Part shown: positions 17,415 to 26,404 of the stretch, piece after piece
Position numbering within the stretch: the first letter of the stretch is position 1
How the letters are laid out: each line of letters starts with the position of its first letter
Assembly (NCBI RefSeq): GCF_026712245.1
Contig: NZ_JAPPUY010000005.1
Span: 248,001-312,000 of the forward strand
Length of the DNA stretch: 64,000 bases
Reading direction: 5' to 3'
Source of the DNA: Roseateles hydrophilus
GTDB lineage: Bacteria; Pseudomonadota; Gammaproteobacteria; Burkholderiales; Burkholderiaceae_C
The notes under the pieces: generated by a model
Databases searched by the model: none
What the model saw: only the letters and a program-made list of their open reading frames with translations
Told to the model about the DNA's origin: nothing
Made by a program: the position numbers and the translations under genes

Positions 17415-20400
17415 ATGACCGCTAACTTCCTCTTGCTGTGGCGCCACGGCGGGCTGTGCCTGGCCCTGTGCCTGGCCTCGCTGCTGGCCCCCAGCAGCCC
17501 CGCCCGCGCGGCCCTGCTCAGCAGCCCGGCCGCCAGCTGCGACCCGACGATCGCCACCTGCGCGCCCGGAGGTGGCAGCAAGCCGCTGTGCGAGCTGCTG
17601 GGCACCTGCCCACCCGGCGGTGGTGGGGGCGGCGGTGGGCCAACCTGCCCCGCGCCGCCCGGCGGCGGCAGCCCCAGCTGTGGCGGCGCCGGCCCGGCCA
17701 GCGTGGGCGGCGGCGGCACGGGCGGGGTGTCGGTGGGCGGCGGCAACCCCATCAACCTGCTCAGCGGCAACAAGTACCAGGAAGAGACCGACCTCGCACC
17801 CCTGCCCGGCGTGCTGGGCCTGGAGCTCAAGCGCCACTACAACAGCCTGAGCAGCTACGCCGGGCTGGCCGGCGCGCAATGGGCCACCAGCTACGAGACC
17901 GTGCTGTACGACCTGGGCCACCAGGTGCAGATCGTGCAGGCCGACGGCCGGCGCATCACCCTGCAGCGTGGCGTGGGCGCCAACGCGCGGCTGTGCACCA
18001 GCCCGCAGCCGCAGGACGGCCAGGTGCGCATCGAAGGCGAGGGCGCCGAACGCGTCTTCCACTGGCGCTGGGGCGACGGGCGCACGCTGAGCTTCCGCAG
18101 CGTGGGCCCCATGCCCAGCAAGGGCTACCCGCTGCACAGCATCACGGCTGCCACTGGCGAGCGCGTGCAGCTGGCCTACAACCCGCTGGGCGACCTCAGC
18201 AGCATCACCGACCCGCAGGGCCGCAAGCTTGTGCTGGCTTATGGCAAGCCCCAGGCCGGCAAGCGCGCGCTGCTGCAAAGCCTGAGCACCCCGCTGGGCC
18301 AGATCCGCTACCGGCATGACGAGCTGGGCCGCCTGACCCACGTGATGCACACCGCGCCCGGCGTGGACAAGCCCCACCTGACACGGCTGTACCACTACGA
18401 GGCGGCCCACCAGGCCGGCAACGTCTTTGCGCTCACGGGCATCAGCGTGCAGGCGCCGGGCGAGCACAAGGGCGCGCCGCAGCGCCTGTCCACCTACGCC
18501 TACGAGACCAGCGGCCGGGCCATCCTGTCCACCAAGGGCCGCCCGCTGCAAAAGGGCGCGGACGGACAAGTGCTGCCCGGCACCGGCGTCGAGCAGATCA
18601 CGCTGAACTACCTGCAGACGGCTACGGCCAACGAAGGCGCGCCAGACAAGACCGGCGAAGTGCAGCCCCGCCCGCAGAGCCAGGGCCGCGTGCAGCTCAC
18701 CAACAGCCTGGGCCAGACCAGCACGCTGACCACCGCCGTCATCGGCGGGCAGCTGCGGCTGATTGAGTTCACCGGCGCGGGTTGCAGCACCTGCGGGCCG
18801 GTGAACCGGCGCTACGCCTACGGCACCGCGGGCCAGCTGCTGCGCAGCATCGCGCTCGACGCCCAGGGCCAGCCGCTGAGCGCTGAGCTGATCAGCCATG
18901 ACCGCTGGGGGCGTCTGGCCCAACGCAGCCGCCAGGTCTACAGCCAGGGTAAGCCGGTGGGCGCGCCGCAATGGCTGCAGCGCTATGAGTACACCGACCT
19001 GCGCTACGCCGACGGCAGCATCGCCCTGGGCCAACAGCCCACGCGCATCACCCAGCCCAGCGTGATTGCAGGCAAAACCCGCAGCACCGAATTTGAGTAC
19101 AACGACAAGGGTCAGGTCTTGCGCATCGGCGAGCGCGGCTGGAGCCCGGTGAATGAGCTGGGGCAGATGATTCCACAGGGCGTGGCACTCCAGCGGCAGC
19201 TCGAATTTGCCTACAAGACTGAGCGGGGCATCAGCGTCCTGACTCAGGAGCTTGAGCCCACGCAGAGATTTGATCCGTCCGGGGCGGAGGGGCAGTTGCC
19301 CGCGGCCGGACAGGAGCGGGCGGACATGCGAAACGCCGCTGAGAGGCAGCCGTTGGCGGAGGGGCAAGGAGCAGCCCAGATGTCAGAGCGAAGCGCCCCC
19401 AATCGACTTCATGTCGAGCGCGCAAGGGAAGGCTCGGTCGCTGAGCGAGAGTTGGCACTGCTGAGTCAAGGTGATTTGCAGGCTCAACGGCTGTTTGACG
19501 ATCTGGGCCGCGTCGTGGCGATACGAAACCCTCAGCAGGGCTGGCGAACTGCGGTCTACAACGCTCGCAACCAGCTGACTGAAAGCCACGAACCCACAGG
19601 TGCCCGGCAGCAAGCCAGCTGGGATGAGGCTGGGCGTATCCACAAGCTGCTGCGCTTCGGGCCGGGTGCGAAGACCGCTTCGCAAACCTTGCGCTGGGTC
19701 TATCAGGCTGACAGGCTGGTGCTGGCCAGCATCACGGATAAGTTCGGGGAAAGGCGCAGCCGCTTCGAACACGATTCCGCCGGTCGGCTGCTTAAAGAAT
19801 GGCTGGACATCTTGCCGGCCGGAGCCTTGCAGGCGGCGATGACCGAATCAGTCACGCTGGGAGTCGCCTACCAGCTGGACGCCAAAGGCCGAGTGCTGGC
19901 GCAAGTTTTCACAGACGCCAGCGGGGCGCAACTGCAGCTGACACGCACGCTGAGCCCTGAGGGGAAGATTCAGTCGATTCATTCGGCGTCCGCCCTGCCG
20001 CGATGGCTGGGCGGAGATGGCGCCGTCGTCACCGATGTGCAGTGGAGCCAACACGCTGGAGAATACTTCGCCACGTCGATCGCTCACGCCGACGGCAGCA
20101 TCGACAAGTTTGCGCTGCGGGCCGAGATGGCAGCGAACCCACAAGCTTTGCAGGAGCCCAGTGCAGCTGCAACTGCGGCGGAAGTGCCGCACCAGGCAGC
20201 TACCCAGCGCCCCGGCCTCGAACATGATCCAAGCGGGCGCCCGCGTCGGTTCCAGACTGCCCAAGGCCTGCTCAGCTTGAGCTGGAACGCCGGCGGCCAG
20301 CTGGAGGGTATCCAGGGATCGCAAGACAGCAGCCTGCACATCTACGACGCACAAGGCCGGCGCGTCGCCAGACTTTCACAGGCCCCGGCTCGCGGCAGCA

Positions 20401-22403
20401 GGCTTGCGCTGTATTTCTACGAGGGCACTCGCCTCTTGGCTCAGACCGACGCGCGCGGGCGCGGCCAGCTCGCCTATGCCCATCTGGGCTACCGCCCGAT
20501 TGCGCAGTTCCCCATGGACGGCAAGGCCTGGCATCAGCGATTGAAGGATTGGGCGTTTGGCGCGGAAGTTCGCCACATTCATACCGACGAGGTCGGCCAG
20601 GTCCTTGCTCTGAGCGGCAAGAACAAGCAGTTCGATGCCCAACGCGACCAACCTCTTCGCTATGTCGGTCAGATCGACGACGGCGACGACGGCGGCCTGC
20701 GCTACCACGGCGCACGATTCTTCGATCCGGTGTCTAGACAGTTCATCAGCCCGGACCCGCAAGGCGCGGCTGACTCTGTCATCGAAGTCGCGAGCAAAGA
20801 GCGCCTGAATCTCTATGCCTACGCCGGCGGAAGGCCCGACTACTTCTTTGACCCCGACGGCGCCGCTCGCATTCGATACTTCGCCATCACGACCGGCGCC
20901 AATGGGCAGGCCATTGGCACCAACCAAGGTTTCACTCAAGCACGCTGGGCCTTCATCGTGGACAACATCGCCAGCACCCCACTTGCCACTAACGCGTTGG
21001 CTCGCTTGCGCAACGAATACGCCAACAATGGCAAAGGCTTGCTGTTTGACGCGGGCGGCAACTTTTTGGGTGGCAACGCGAGCACGCGAACCTGGGACGC
21101 AGGCAACGGCACGGCTGCAGATTTCAGCGCACATTACGGCGCCGCAGCGATCAGCTTGGCCGAGTTCACCATCGACGACATGGACGACGCCGCCGCGACC
21201 CGCTTGATCGCCAGCTACATTCCGGCCGACTGGGCCACTTTGAATGAAGGCGCTTCCTGCCCTGACCGCGCCGGGCTGTTGCCGCCGATCAAATTCTTGC
21301 CGGGCGAAGCTGATATCCACGTGACAAGAAATGTGAACCCGGCAGTGGCCGGCATGACCGGTCGGCAAGCCAATGTGCAGCGCATTCTGAACTGCAACCG
21401 AGCATCGACGCTTGCTGTGACATACGCGAACGATGAAGAGCGCCGACGTATCGTCAAGTACGAAGCTGCGGCGGAATTGCAGGAAGGTCCCGCGCCATCG
21501 GCCATCTACCGCGATTGCAGCCGGAACAACGGCTGCAGAAGCGGTACCGCTATTGTGGTGAACGGCAACAGCTACTACGCCAGCTATGGCCGCACACAAT
21601 TCATCGCCGAGACCTTTCTGCGCACCCTGAATGGGATGACTGGCACCCTGACGGCTGCAGAGCGCAGATCACTCAGGCTGGATCAAGAAGTGCGACTACC
21701 CAATGGTCGTATGGGCTCCATCGCGGACATGCTGGCGATTGCTCAACGTCGAGCCGACCGAGCAGCTCGAGCGTTTTCGAACTACCGGACCAGATTTGGA
21801 AGCGCCTTGCCTCTTGCCAATGCGACAGCTGCATGGAATCAACTGACTGCACCCCAGAGATCCGCATTTCAATCCGATACAGGACTAGGCCGCCAGGAAT
21901 TCATTGATATGTTGATGTACCAAGTTGAAGGGCGCGCGAGAACGGAAAATGAGGGCAAGAACGCCTTCGGCACGGAGGCCGCCTTTCGGACTTTGGACGG
22001 GGATGGCGGTACCGCGTTTGGCGACTGGCTGCGCTGGCTGTACGCGAGTCAGGACGAATACAACTTCGTCTCTAAGACATTTCTGAAGAGCAACCTTGAT
22101 ACTGTGACACGTGCGCCGGCCATTGCAGCCAACTTTGTGAACGGTGAAGCAGTAGGCAGCGATGCGCATCGAAACAGGCAAAGGGTGATCGAGGATGAAC
22201 TTGCGCGCCGAGTCGCCGTTCTTCACAACTCCGGGAGTGTTGTGAACGCCACCAGCGCTAACTTGACCGTGCCTGGCTACGTTCAGGACTATGTCAACGA
22301 GTTCACCTACTCTGCCGGGCGTGGCGACTGGCGTTCGCTACGGTGCAGTGATGAACTTGGCGCAAGCCCTGGTCTACAAATGAGGGAGTTGAGACTGAGA
22401 TGA
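17415..22403 (+). CDS. Sec-exported RHS-repeat toxin with unrecognised C-terminal tip
   Basis: A 1662-residue RHS/YD-repeat protein. A Sec signal peptide (…LASLLAPSSPARA) is followed by a Cys/Gly/Pro-rich stretch, then a start motif (NPINLLSGNKYQEETD) and YD-type repeats that form the toxin-encapsulating shell. The RHS core ends near residue 1149 (GLRYHGARFFDPVSRQFISP, then NLYAYAGGRPDYFFDPDG). The last ~510 residues are a tip I do not recognise. Unlike T6SS RHS effectors, it has no PAAR or VgrG-binding N-terminus, and the signal peptide points to two-step export through the periplasm, perhaps via the Tad secretin. The stop overlaps the next gene (ATGA), which encodes an exported protein, the likely immunity factor. 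The tip region looks less GC-rich than the core, suggesting separate acquisition. Confidence 0.88.
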   Translation: MTANFLLLWRHGGLCLALCLASLLAPSSPARAALLSSPAASCDPTIATCAPGGGSKPLCELLGTCPPGGGGGGGGPTCPAPPGGGSPSCGGAGPASVGGGGTGGVSVGGGNPINLLSGNKYQEETDLAPLPGVLGLELKRHYNSLSSYAGLAGAQWATSYETVLYDLGHQVQIVQADGRRITLQRGVGANARLCTSPQPQDGQVRIEGEGAERVFHWRWGDGRTLSFRSVGPMPSKGYPLHSITAATGERVQLAYNPLGDLSSITDPQGRKLVLAYGKPQAGKRALLQSLSTPLGQIRYRHDELGRLTHVMHTAPGVDKPHLTRLYHYEAAHQAGNVFALTGISVQAPGEHKGAPQRLSTYAYETSGRAILSTKGRPLQKGADGQVLPGTGVEQITLNYLQTATANEGAPDKTGEVQPRPQSQGRVQLTNSLGQTSTLTTAVIGGQLRLIEFTGAGCSTCGPVNRRYAYGTAGQLLRSIALDAQGQPLSAELISHDRWGRLAQRSRQVYSQGKPVGAPQWLQRYEYTDLRYADGSIALGQQPTRITQPSVIAGKTRSTEFEYNDKGQVLRIGERGWSPVNELGQMIPQGVALQRQLEFAYKTERGISVLTQELEPTQRFDPSGAEGQLPAAGQERADMRNAAERQPLAEGQGAAQMSERSAPNRLHVERAREGSVAERELALLSQGDLQAQRLFDDLGRVVAIRNPQQGWRTAVYNARNQLTESHEPTGARQQASWDEAGRIHKLLRFGPGAKTASQTLRWVYQADRLVLASITDKFGERRSRFEHDSAGRLLKEWLDILPAGALQAAMTESVTLGVAYQLDAKGRVLAQVFTDASGAQLQLTRTLSPEGKIQSIHSASALPRWLGGDGAVVTDVQWSQHAGEYFATSIAHADGSIDKFALRAEMAANPQALQEPSAAATAAEVPHQAATQRPGLEHDPSGRPRRFQTAQGLLSLSWNAGGQLEGIQGSQDSSLHIYDAQGRRVARLSQAPARGSRLALYFYEGTRLLAQTDARGRGQLAYAHLGYRPIAQFPMDGKAWHQRLKDWAFGAEVRHIHTDEVGQVLALSGKNKQFDAQRDQPLRYVGQIDDGDDGGLRYHGARFFDPVSRQFISPDPQGAADSVIEVASKERLNLYAYAGGRPDYFFDPDGAARIRYFAITTGANGQAIGTNQGFTQARWAFIVDNIASTPLATNALARLRNEYANNGKGLLFDAGGNFLGGNASTRTWDAGNGTAADFSAHYGAAAISLAEFTIDDMDDAAATRLIASYIPADWATLNEGASCPDRAGLLPPIKFLPGEADIHVTRNVNPAVAGMTGRQANVQRILNCNRASTLAVTYANDEERRRIVKYEAAAELQEGPAPSAIYRDCSRNNGCRSGTAIVVNGNSYYASYGRTQFIAETFLRTLNGMTGTLTAAERRSLRLDQEVRLPNGRMGSIADMLAIAQRRADRAARAFSNYRTRFGSALPLANATAAWNQLTAPQRSAFQSDTGLGRQEFIDMLMYQVEGRARTENEGKNAFGTEAAFRTLDGDGGTAFGDWLRWLYASQDEYNFVSKTFLKSNLDTVTRAPAIAANFVNGEAVGSDAHRNRQRVIEDELARRVAVLHNSGSVVNATSANLTVPGYVQDYVNEFTYSAGRGDWRSLRCSDELGASPGLQMRELRLR

Positions 22404-23065
22404 AGCACTGGACTGTTTTCCACATCGCGACCGCTGCTTTCCTGTTGCTGATCGGTCGTTTGCCGACCGCGCATGCGGACCCCACCGCGCCTGACGAGCG
22501 TCTGAGCATCACCGCACCGCCCTGTCGTACGCCCTCAGCGCCGCCACCGAGGCTTCCTGTTCGGGTCGAGTACGACGGCGCTGAAGTGCTCAGGTACGAC
22601 TTCACCGGTGACGGCTGGTGCGACTTCGCCTACGCTGTGCCCTATCCCGTCAACAGCCAAATGAACTCTTACGCGCTGGACCAGCTCATGATGCTGGGAC
22701 GAGCAAAGGGTTGGGCCCCCGTGCTGCATGGCAAGAAGTCGCACCTCCCGCCGATCAGTGAACTCTCAGATGAGATCTGGCCCTTGTTCCAAGTCTCTTT
22801 GAGCGGTGTCCGTTTGATCTATCCGAGGACCGGGGGAGCCCCGTATGTGCTTGGGCTGTACGCCTCCGGAGGCGTAGGAGACACGAACGGCAAAAGCTTG
22901 GTCCTGTTTGAAGGCCACTACTGCTCTGAGTACGTCACCGTGCATCGCTGGGAGGCGGAAATGGGCGCCTTTCGCCGCAGCGACGAAGCTACACGCGACC
23001 GGGTATTGGACTTCTATTACCAAGAGGTGGAGAAGCCCTGCCCTGGGTCCCGGCCGAAGCGCTGA
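22400..23065 (+). CDS. Candidate periplasmic immunity protein for the RHS toxin
   Basis: A 221-residue protein with a clear Sec signal peptide (HIATAAFLLLIGRLPTAHA). The mature part has several Cys (CRTPSAP, GWCDFAYAV, HYCSEY, KPCPG) that may form disulfides. No family recognised. Its ATG overlaps the RHS stop by 4 nt (ATGA), the arrangement expected of a toxin followed by its antidote. The periplasmic location predicts that the RHS tip acts in the periplasm or on the envelope. The role is inferred from position; a direct accessory function for the RHS protein is the alternative. Confidence 0.7.
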   Translation: MKHWTVFHIATAAFLLLIGRLPTAHADPTAPDERLSITAPPCRTPSAPPPRLPVRVEYDGAEVLRYDFTGDGWCDFAYAVPYPVNSQMNSYALDQLMMLGRAKGWAPVLHGKKSHLPPISELSDEIWPLFQVSLSGVRLIYPRTGGAPYVLGLYASGGVGDTNGKSLVLFEGHYCSEYVTVHRWEAEMGAFRRSDEATRDRVLDFYYQEVEKPCPGSRPKR

Positions 23066-23313
23066 AGCTCGAACGAACAGGCCGGCGGGAAGAACGCATC
23101 TGCAGCGCTACTCGTTGCTTGGCTCGCAGCTGCTTCACCCGCTAGCCACTGCCGGCGACACTTCGCCGGTCGAGTTCGAACGACGCTATTCCCAACGGCT
23201 CACGGGTGTCTAGGAAACCCGGGGCGATTCACTGTGGGCGCTGGCCACGGCGGTGCCCGCCTGAGTTTTGACCTGAAGATCTGTCCCAAAACGAAGTGAA
23301 GAGTGAGGAATAA
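23066..23313. other. Non-coding gap between toxin modules
   Basis: A 248-bp stretch with no convincing gene. It has lower coding bias than its surroundings and several stop codons in all forward frames. It probably marks a junction between the RHS module and the orphan immunity gene that follows. I see no repeat or terminator in it. Confidence 0.5.
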
Positions 23314-24018
23314 GTGCGAGACGAACGATACGCGTTTCTGGTGAAGCGGCTTGGCGAGCCCACCATGCGGCAGGAAGTGCCGCAAGCCCTGATCGACAAG
23401 TACCGCGGCGAACTACCGGACTTACTGCTGGGCTACTGGCAAAGCGAAGGCTTCAACCAATTCCGCCACGGTTTGTACACCTCCATCAACCCCGACGCCT
23501 GGCAGGGCGTGGTGGACGAGTGGGTGGCCGGCACCGTGTTCGAGCAGTTTGGGCGCTTCTATGCCATCACACGCACGGCCTTTGGGAAGCTTTACCTGTT
23601 CAACCGCCAGATCGGGCGACTGACGATTGAGATAGCCTGCGGCGAGCTGAGTACGGGTTCGCTGAGTCAGGTACCTCCAGAGGATCTCTGGCTCGATGTT
23701 TCCGGCAGATTTAGCCCTCACCCGGATCACTGGGACATGCTCGACCACGAGGACAAATACCTCTTTGATCGCGCGCTCAAGAAGCTGGGCCCCTTGGCCA
23801 TGGACGAGATGTACGGCTTTGAGCCCTCGCTGCTGCTGGGCGGGCCGGCCAAGCTGGAGAACCTAGCGAAGGTGGACGCCTACACGCACTGCGCGTTGCT
23901 GCGCCGCCTCATCGACAAGCCCTGGGTGCCTTTCACCGACATTGGCGAGGTGCTGGGTGTTGATACCGCTGAATTGGCCCGCCAGGCCATTGAGGAGCAT
24001 CGGGCCAAAGGCGGCTGA
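23314..24018 (+). CDS. GAD-like/DUF1851 (Tdi1-type) immunity protein, orphan
   Basis: A 234-residue cytosolic protein of the GAD-like plus DUF1851 (T6SS Tdi1 C-terminal) type. The first half (LVKRLGEPTMRQEVP, LLGYWQSEGFNQFRHGLY) is the GAD-like part; the second half (PLAMDEMYGFEPSLLLGG, then LENLAKVDAYTHCALLRRL) is typical of DUF1851. Known members neutralise toxins such as the Tde1 DNase. No toxin gene precedes it: the upstream neighbour is another exported immunity candidate and a 248-bp gap, so it is an orphan immunity gene. The GTG start at 23314 has GAGG a few bases upstream. Confidence in the family is good, in the target low. Confidence 0.8.
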   Translation: MRDERYAFLVKRLGEPTMRQEVPQALIDKYRGELPDLLLGYWQSEGFNQFRHGLYTSINPDAWQGVVDEWVAGTVFEQFGRFYAITRTAFGKLYLFNRQIGRLTIEIACGELSTGSLSQVPPEDLWLDVSGRFSPHPDHWDMLDHEDKYLFDRALKKLGPLAMDEMYGFEPSLLLGGPAKLENLAKVDAYTHCALLRRLIDKPWVPFTDIGEVLGVDTAELARQAIEEHRAKGG

Positions 24019-24190
24019 TGTGGACCGGGACGGTAAGGTCCGACGCAGGCCGTTTCAGGCCGCGGAATGGCCCACACTGGATGTCACGGCTTGACAGCAT
24101 GGGCAGCTGCGGCTGATCGAGTTCACCGGGGCGGGCTGCAGCACCTGCGGGCCGGTCAATCGGCGCTATGGCTACAACGCGCAAGGCCGT
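24019..24190 (+). pseudogene. 5'-truncated start of the second RHS gene
   Basis: From about 24101 the sequence matches the RHS gene at 18748-18880 (GQLRLIEFTGAGCSTCGP shared), but an in-frame TGA at 24092-24094 cuts off everything upstream, so at least 450 codons of RHS core are missing. This is the left edge of a displaced RHS tip module that was recombined here within the conserved core. Bases 24019-24100 show nothing I recognise. Confidence 0.72.
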
Positions 24191-26404
24191 TTGCTGCGCA
24201 GCATCGCCCTCGACGCCCAGGGACAACCGCTGGCCTGGCTGCCCACGCAGACCCTGGCCAGCGACATGACGCGTGACGGCGTGGATCAGCGCGAGGTGCG
24301 GCTGGGCAATGGCCTGGTGCAGACCTGGGAGCGCGGCAGCGAGGGCGCACTGGCCCGGCTGGTGTTGCGGGATCCACGCCAGGCCGAGCGATTGACGCAG
24401 GCCGAGGCGGACCGGCGTTTCGATCGCTTGATGCAGATGCCGAGCTTGGCCAGCGAGTTGCAAGCCGGCACCCAGCGCGTGCGGTACGCGGCGGGCACGC
24501 CCCGGTGGCTCGCGGCCCAGAGTGCTGCCGAGGCCGGCGCGCAAGCGGCCACCACGGCCCCCAGACCTGCCGTCACCCGCTACGACGCACAAGGCCAGCC
24601 CCTGGCCCTACAAGACTTGACCCTGAGCTGGGACGCGCTGGGGCGCCTGAGCAGCCTGAGCGATGCAAGGCGCGGCACCCAGGCGCACTACACCTACAAC
24701 CACCGCGGCGAGCGCATCGCCAAGCGGGTGGGGCCACAGCACACCCAGTACCTCTATCAAGACCGCCGACTCAGCGCCGAGCTGGATGCGCAGGGCCGGC
24801 TGCAGCGGCAGTACCTGTACCTGGGCAAGCTGCCGCTGGCCGTGATCGACACGCCGCAGGGGCAGCACCTGAACGACGGGCGGGCATCCGTCTCGGCGGA
24901 TCTGAGCCGGCTCTGGCAAGCCTGGTTCGGCAAGGCCGAGCAATTGATCTGGCTGCATGCCAACCACCTGGGCGCGGTCGAGCTGGCCACCGATGCAGCC
25001 GGCCACAGCCTGTGGCAAGGCCAGTACAACGCCCATGGTGCGCTGCTGGCTTCGCAAGGTGAGCTGGTCATGAACCTGCGCTTGCCCGGCCAGGTCTTCG
25101 ACGCCGAGAGCGGCCTGCACTACAACGATCACCGCTACTACGACCCGCAGCGCGGCGAATACCTCAGCCCCGACCCGCTGGGCACACCGGACGGGCCCAA
25201 CGCCTACAGCTATGTGCGCGGCAACCCGCTGCGCTACATCGACCCGGAAGGGTTGATCTTGTTTGCGTTTGATGGGACGGGGAACACGGACAACGCGGAC
25301 GACCTGAAGGAGCTCGGCAACGGCCTGAGCAATATCGTCAAGTTTCGGGATCTGTACGACGCTGGCAATCGAAACTACGTGACGGGCGTCGGCACCCGCC
25401 ATCGCGATGAAAAGTACGGCGACATCGCCTACGGCTCAGGCGATACGTCCAGTTGGGATATGGGCTTCAACAAGACTGGCCCCGCCCGCATCGAGCGCAT
25501 GATCCAGTACCTCAACGACGAAGCCGACAGCGAGGCTGATGACGACAAAGCGCTGGACATCGACATCACCGGCTTCAGCCGCGGCGCCGCGCAGGCGCGC
25601 GACTTTGCCAACCGCATCGTCTCGGCCACCAAGGACGGGGTCTACAAGTACACGGTCAAGGTGGACGGCAAAGACGTGACGCATTGCCAGAAGCTGAACT
25701 TTCGGTTCATGGGGTTGTTCGACACGGTGCTCTCCACCAATCGCAGCGGCACGAGCTACCAGCTCGGAATCCCCGATGTGTTTGCTCATGTGTCGCAGGC
25801 TGTGGCGCTCAATGAGTACCGGGGCAAGTCGACACGCCGGCTGCCGGGCTCGGCCCTGGGGGCGTTTCCGCTGGAGTCGATCATGAACGAAGCGGCGTCG
25901 CCCATGCTGCCTGCGGGCAAGACGCGCACGGAGATGGGCTTTTTGGGGTCGCATGCGGACGTGGGGGGTGGGTTTGCTAAGGACAATGAGCTTGCGCAAG
26001 TCGTTTTGGCCTGGATGGTGGCGCAGGCCAATGCTGCGGGAGTCAAGATGAAGGAAGATGCGGAGAGCCTTTTGAGCGGCGTACCGGACAGTGCCGTGCT
26101 CCACGACAAGAGCGACAACCAGTACTGCTTGAGCGGCACACCCTGCAGTGAAGACCGAGAGGTCCGATACCAAGGCAGCGGCAAAACCAAGCAGCGCGAT
26201 ATGGCCTTCTCCGCCGGGATGGAGCACGCAGACACCCTCAAGTACATCAGCTACTACCCGGCCGATGGCAAGGATGCCGACGGCTTCCCCACGCGCGATC
26301 CCAAGGCGGACTTCTCGACTGGAAAGGTTGACGTCAAAGCCTACGTGGCTTGGATCAAAGCTCAGGAAAATGGATACAACTTTGCAGGAACATCTGGCAA
26401 ATGA
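24191..26404 (+). CDS. Truncated RHS protein with Tle1-like (DUF2235) lipase tip
   Basis: A 737-residue frame beginning with TTG inside RHS-core sequence. Residues 1-355 are the end of an RHS core (YDPQRGEYLSPDPLG, then NAYSYVRGNPLRYIDPEGL). From about residue 357 comes a DUF2235/Tle1-like alpha/beta hydrolase: FDGTGNT at 360-366, the nucleophile elbow GFSRG with Ser463, FMGLFDTV, and GSHADVGGG with His588 as the likely catalytic His. Tle1 enzymes are phospholipases used against rival bacteria. There is no signal peptide or N-terminal delivery domain, so this is probably a displaced tip, silent unless recombined behind a full-length RHS gene. The next gene, a lipoprotein, starts inside its stop codon (ATGA). 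Whether TTG 24191 is really used is doubtful. Confidence 0.85.
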   Translation: MLRSIALDAQGQPLAWLPTQTLASDMTRDGVDQREVRLGNGLVQTWERGSEGALARLVLRDPRQAERLTQAEADRRFDRLMQMPSLASELQAGTQRVRYAAGTPRWLAAQSAAEAGAQAATTAPRPAVTRYDAQGQPLALQDLTLSWDALGRLSSLSDARRGTQAHYTYNHRGERIAKRVGPQHTQYLYQDRRLSAELDAQGRLQRQYLYLGKLPLAVIDTPQGQHLNDGRASVSADLSRLWQAWFGKAEQLIWLHANHLGAVELATDAAGHSLWQGQYNAHGALLASQGELVMNLRLPGQVFDAESGLHYNDHRYYDPQRGEYLSPDPLGTPDGPNAYSYVRGNPLRYIDPEGLILFAFDGTGNTDNADDLKELGNGLSNIVKFRDLYDAGNRNYVTGVGTRHRDEKYGDIAYGSGDTSSWDMGFNKTGPARIERMIQYLNDEADSEADDDKALDIDITGFSRGAAQARDFANRIVSATKDGVYKYTVKVDGKDVTHCQKLNFRFMGLFDTVLSTNRSGTSYQLGIPDVFAHVSQAVALNEYRGKSTRRLPGSALGAFPLESIMNEAASPMLPAGKTRTEMGFLGSHADVGGGFAKDNELAQVVLAWMVAQANAAGVKMKEDAESLLSGVPDSAVLHDKSDNQYCLSGTPCSEDREVRYQGSGKTKQRDMAFSAGMEHADTLKYISYYPADGKDADGFPTRDPKADFSTGKVDVKAYVAWIKAQENGYNFAGTSGK

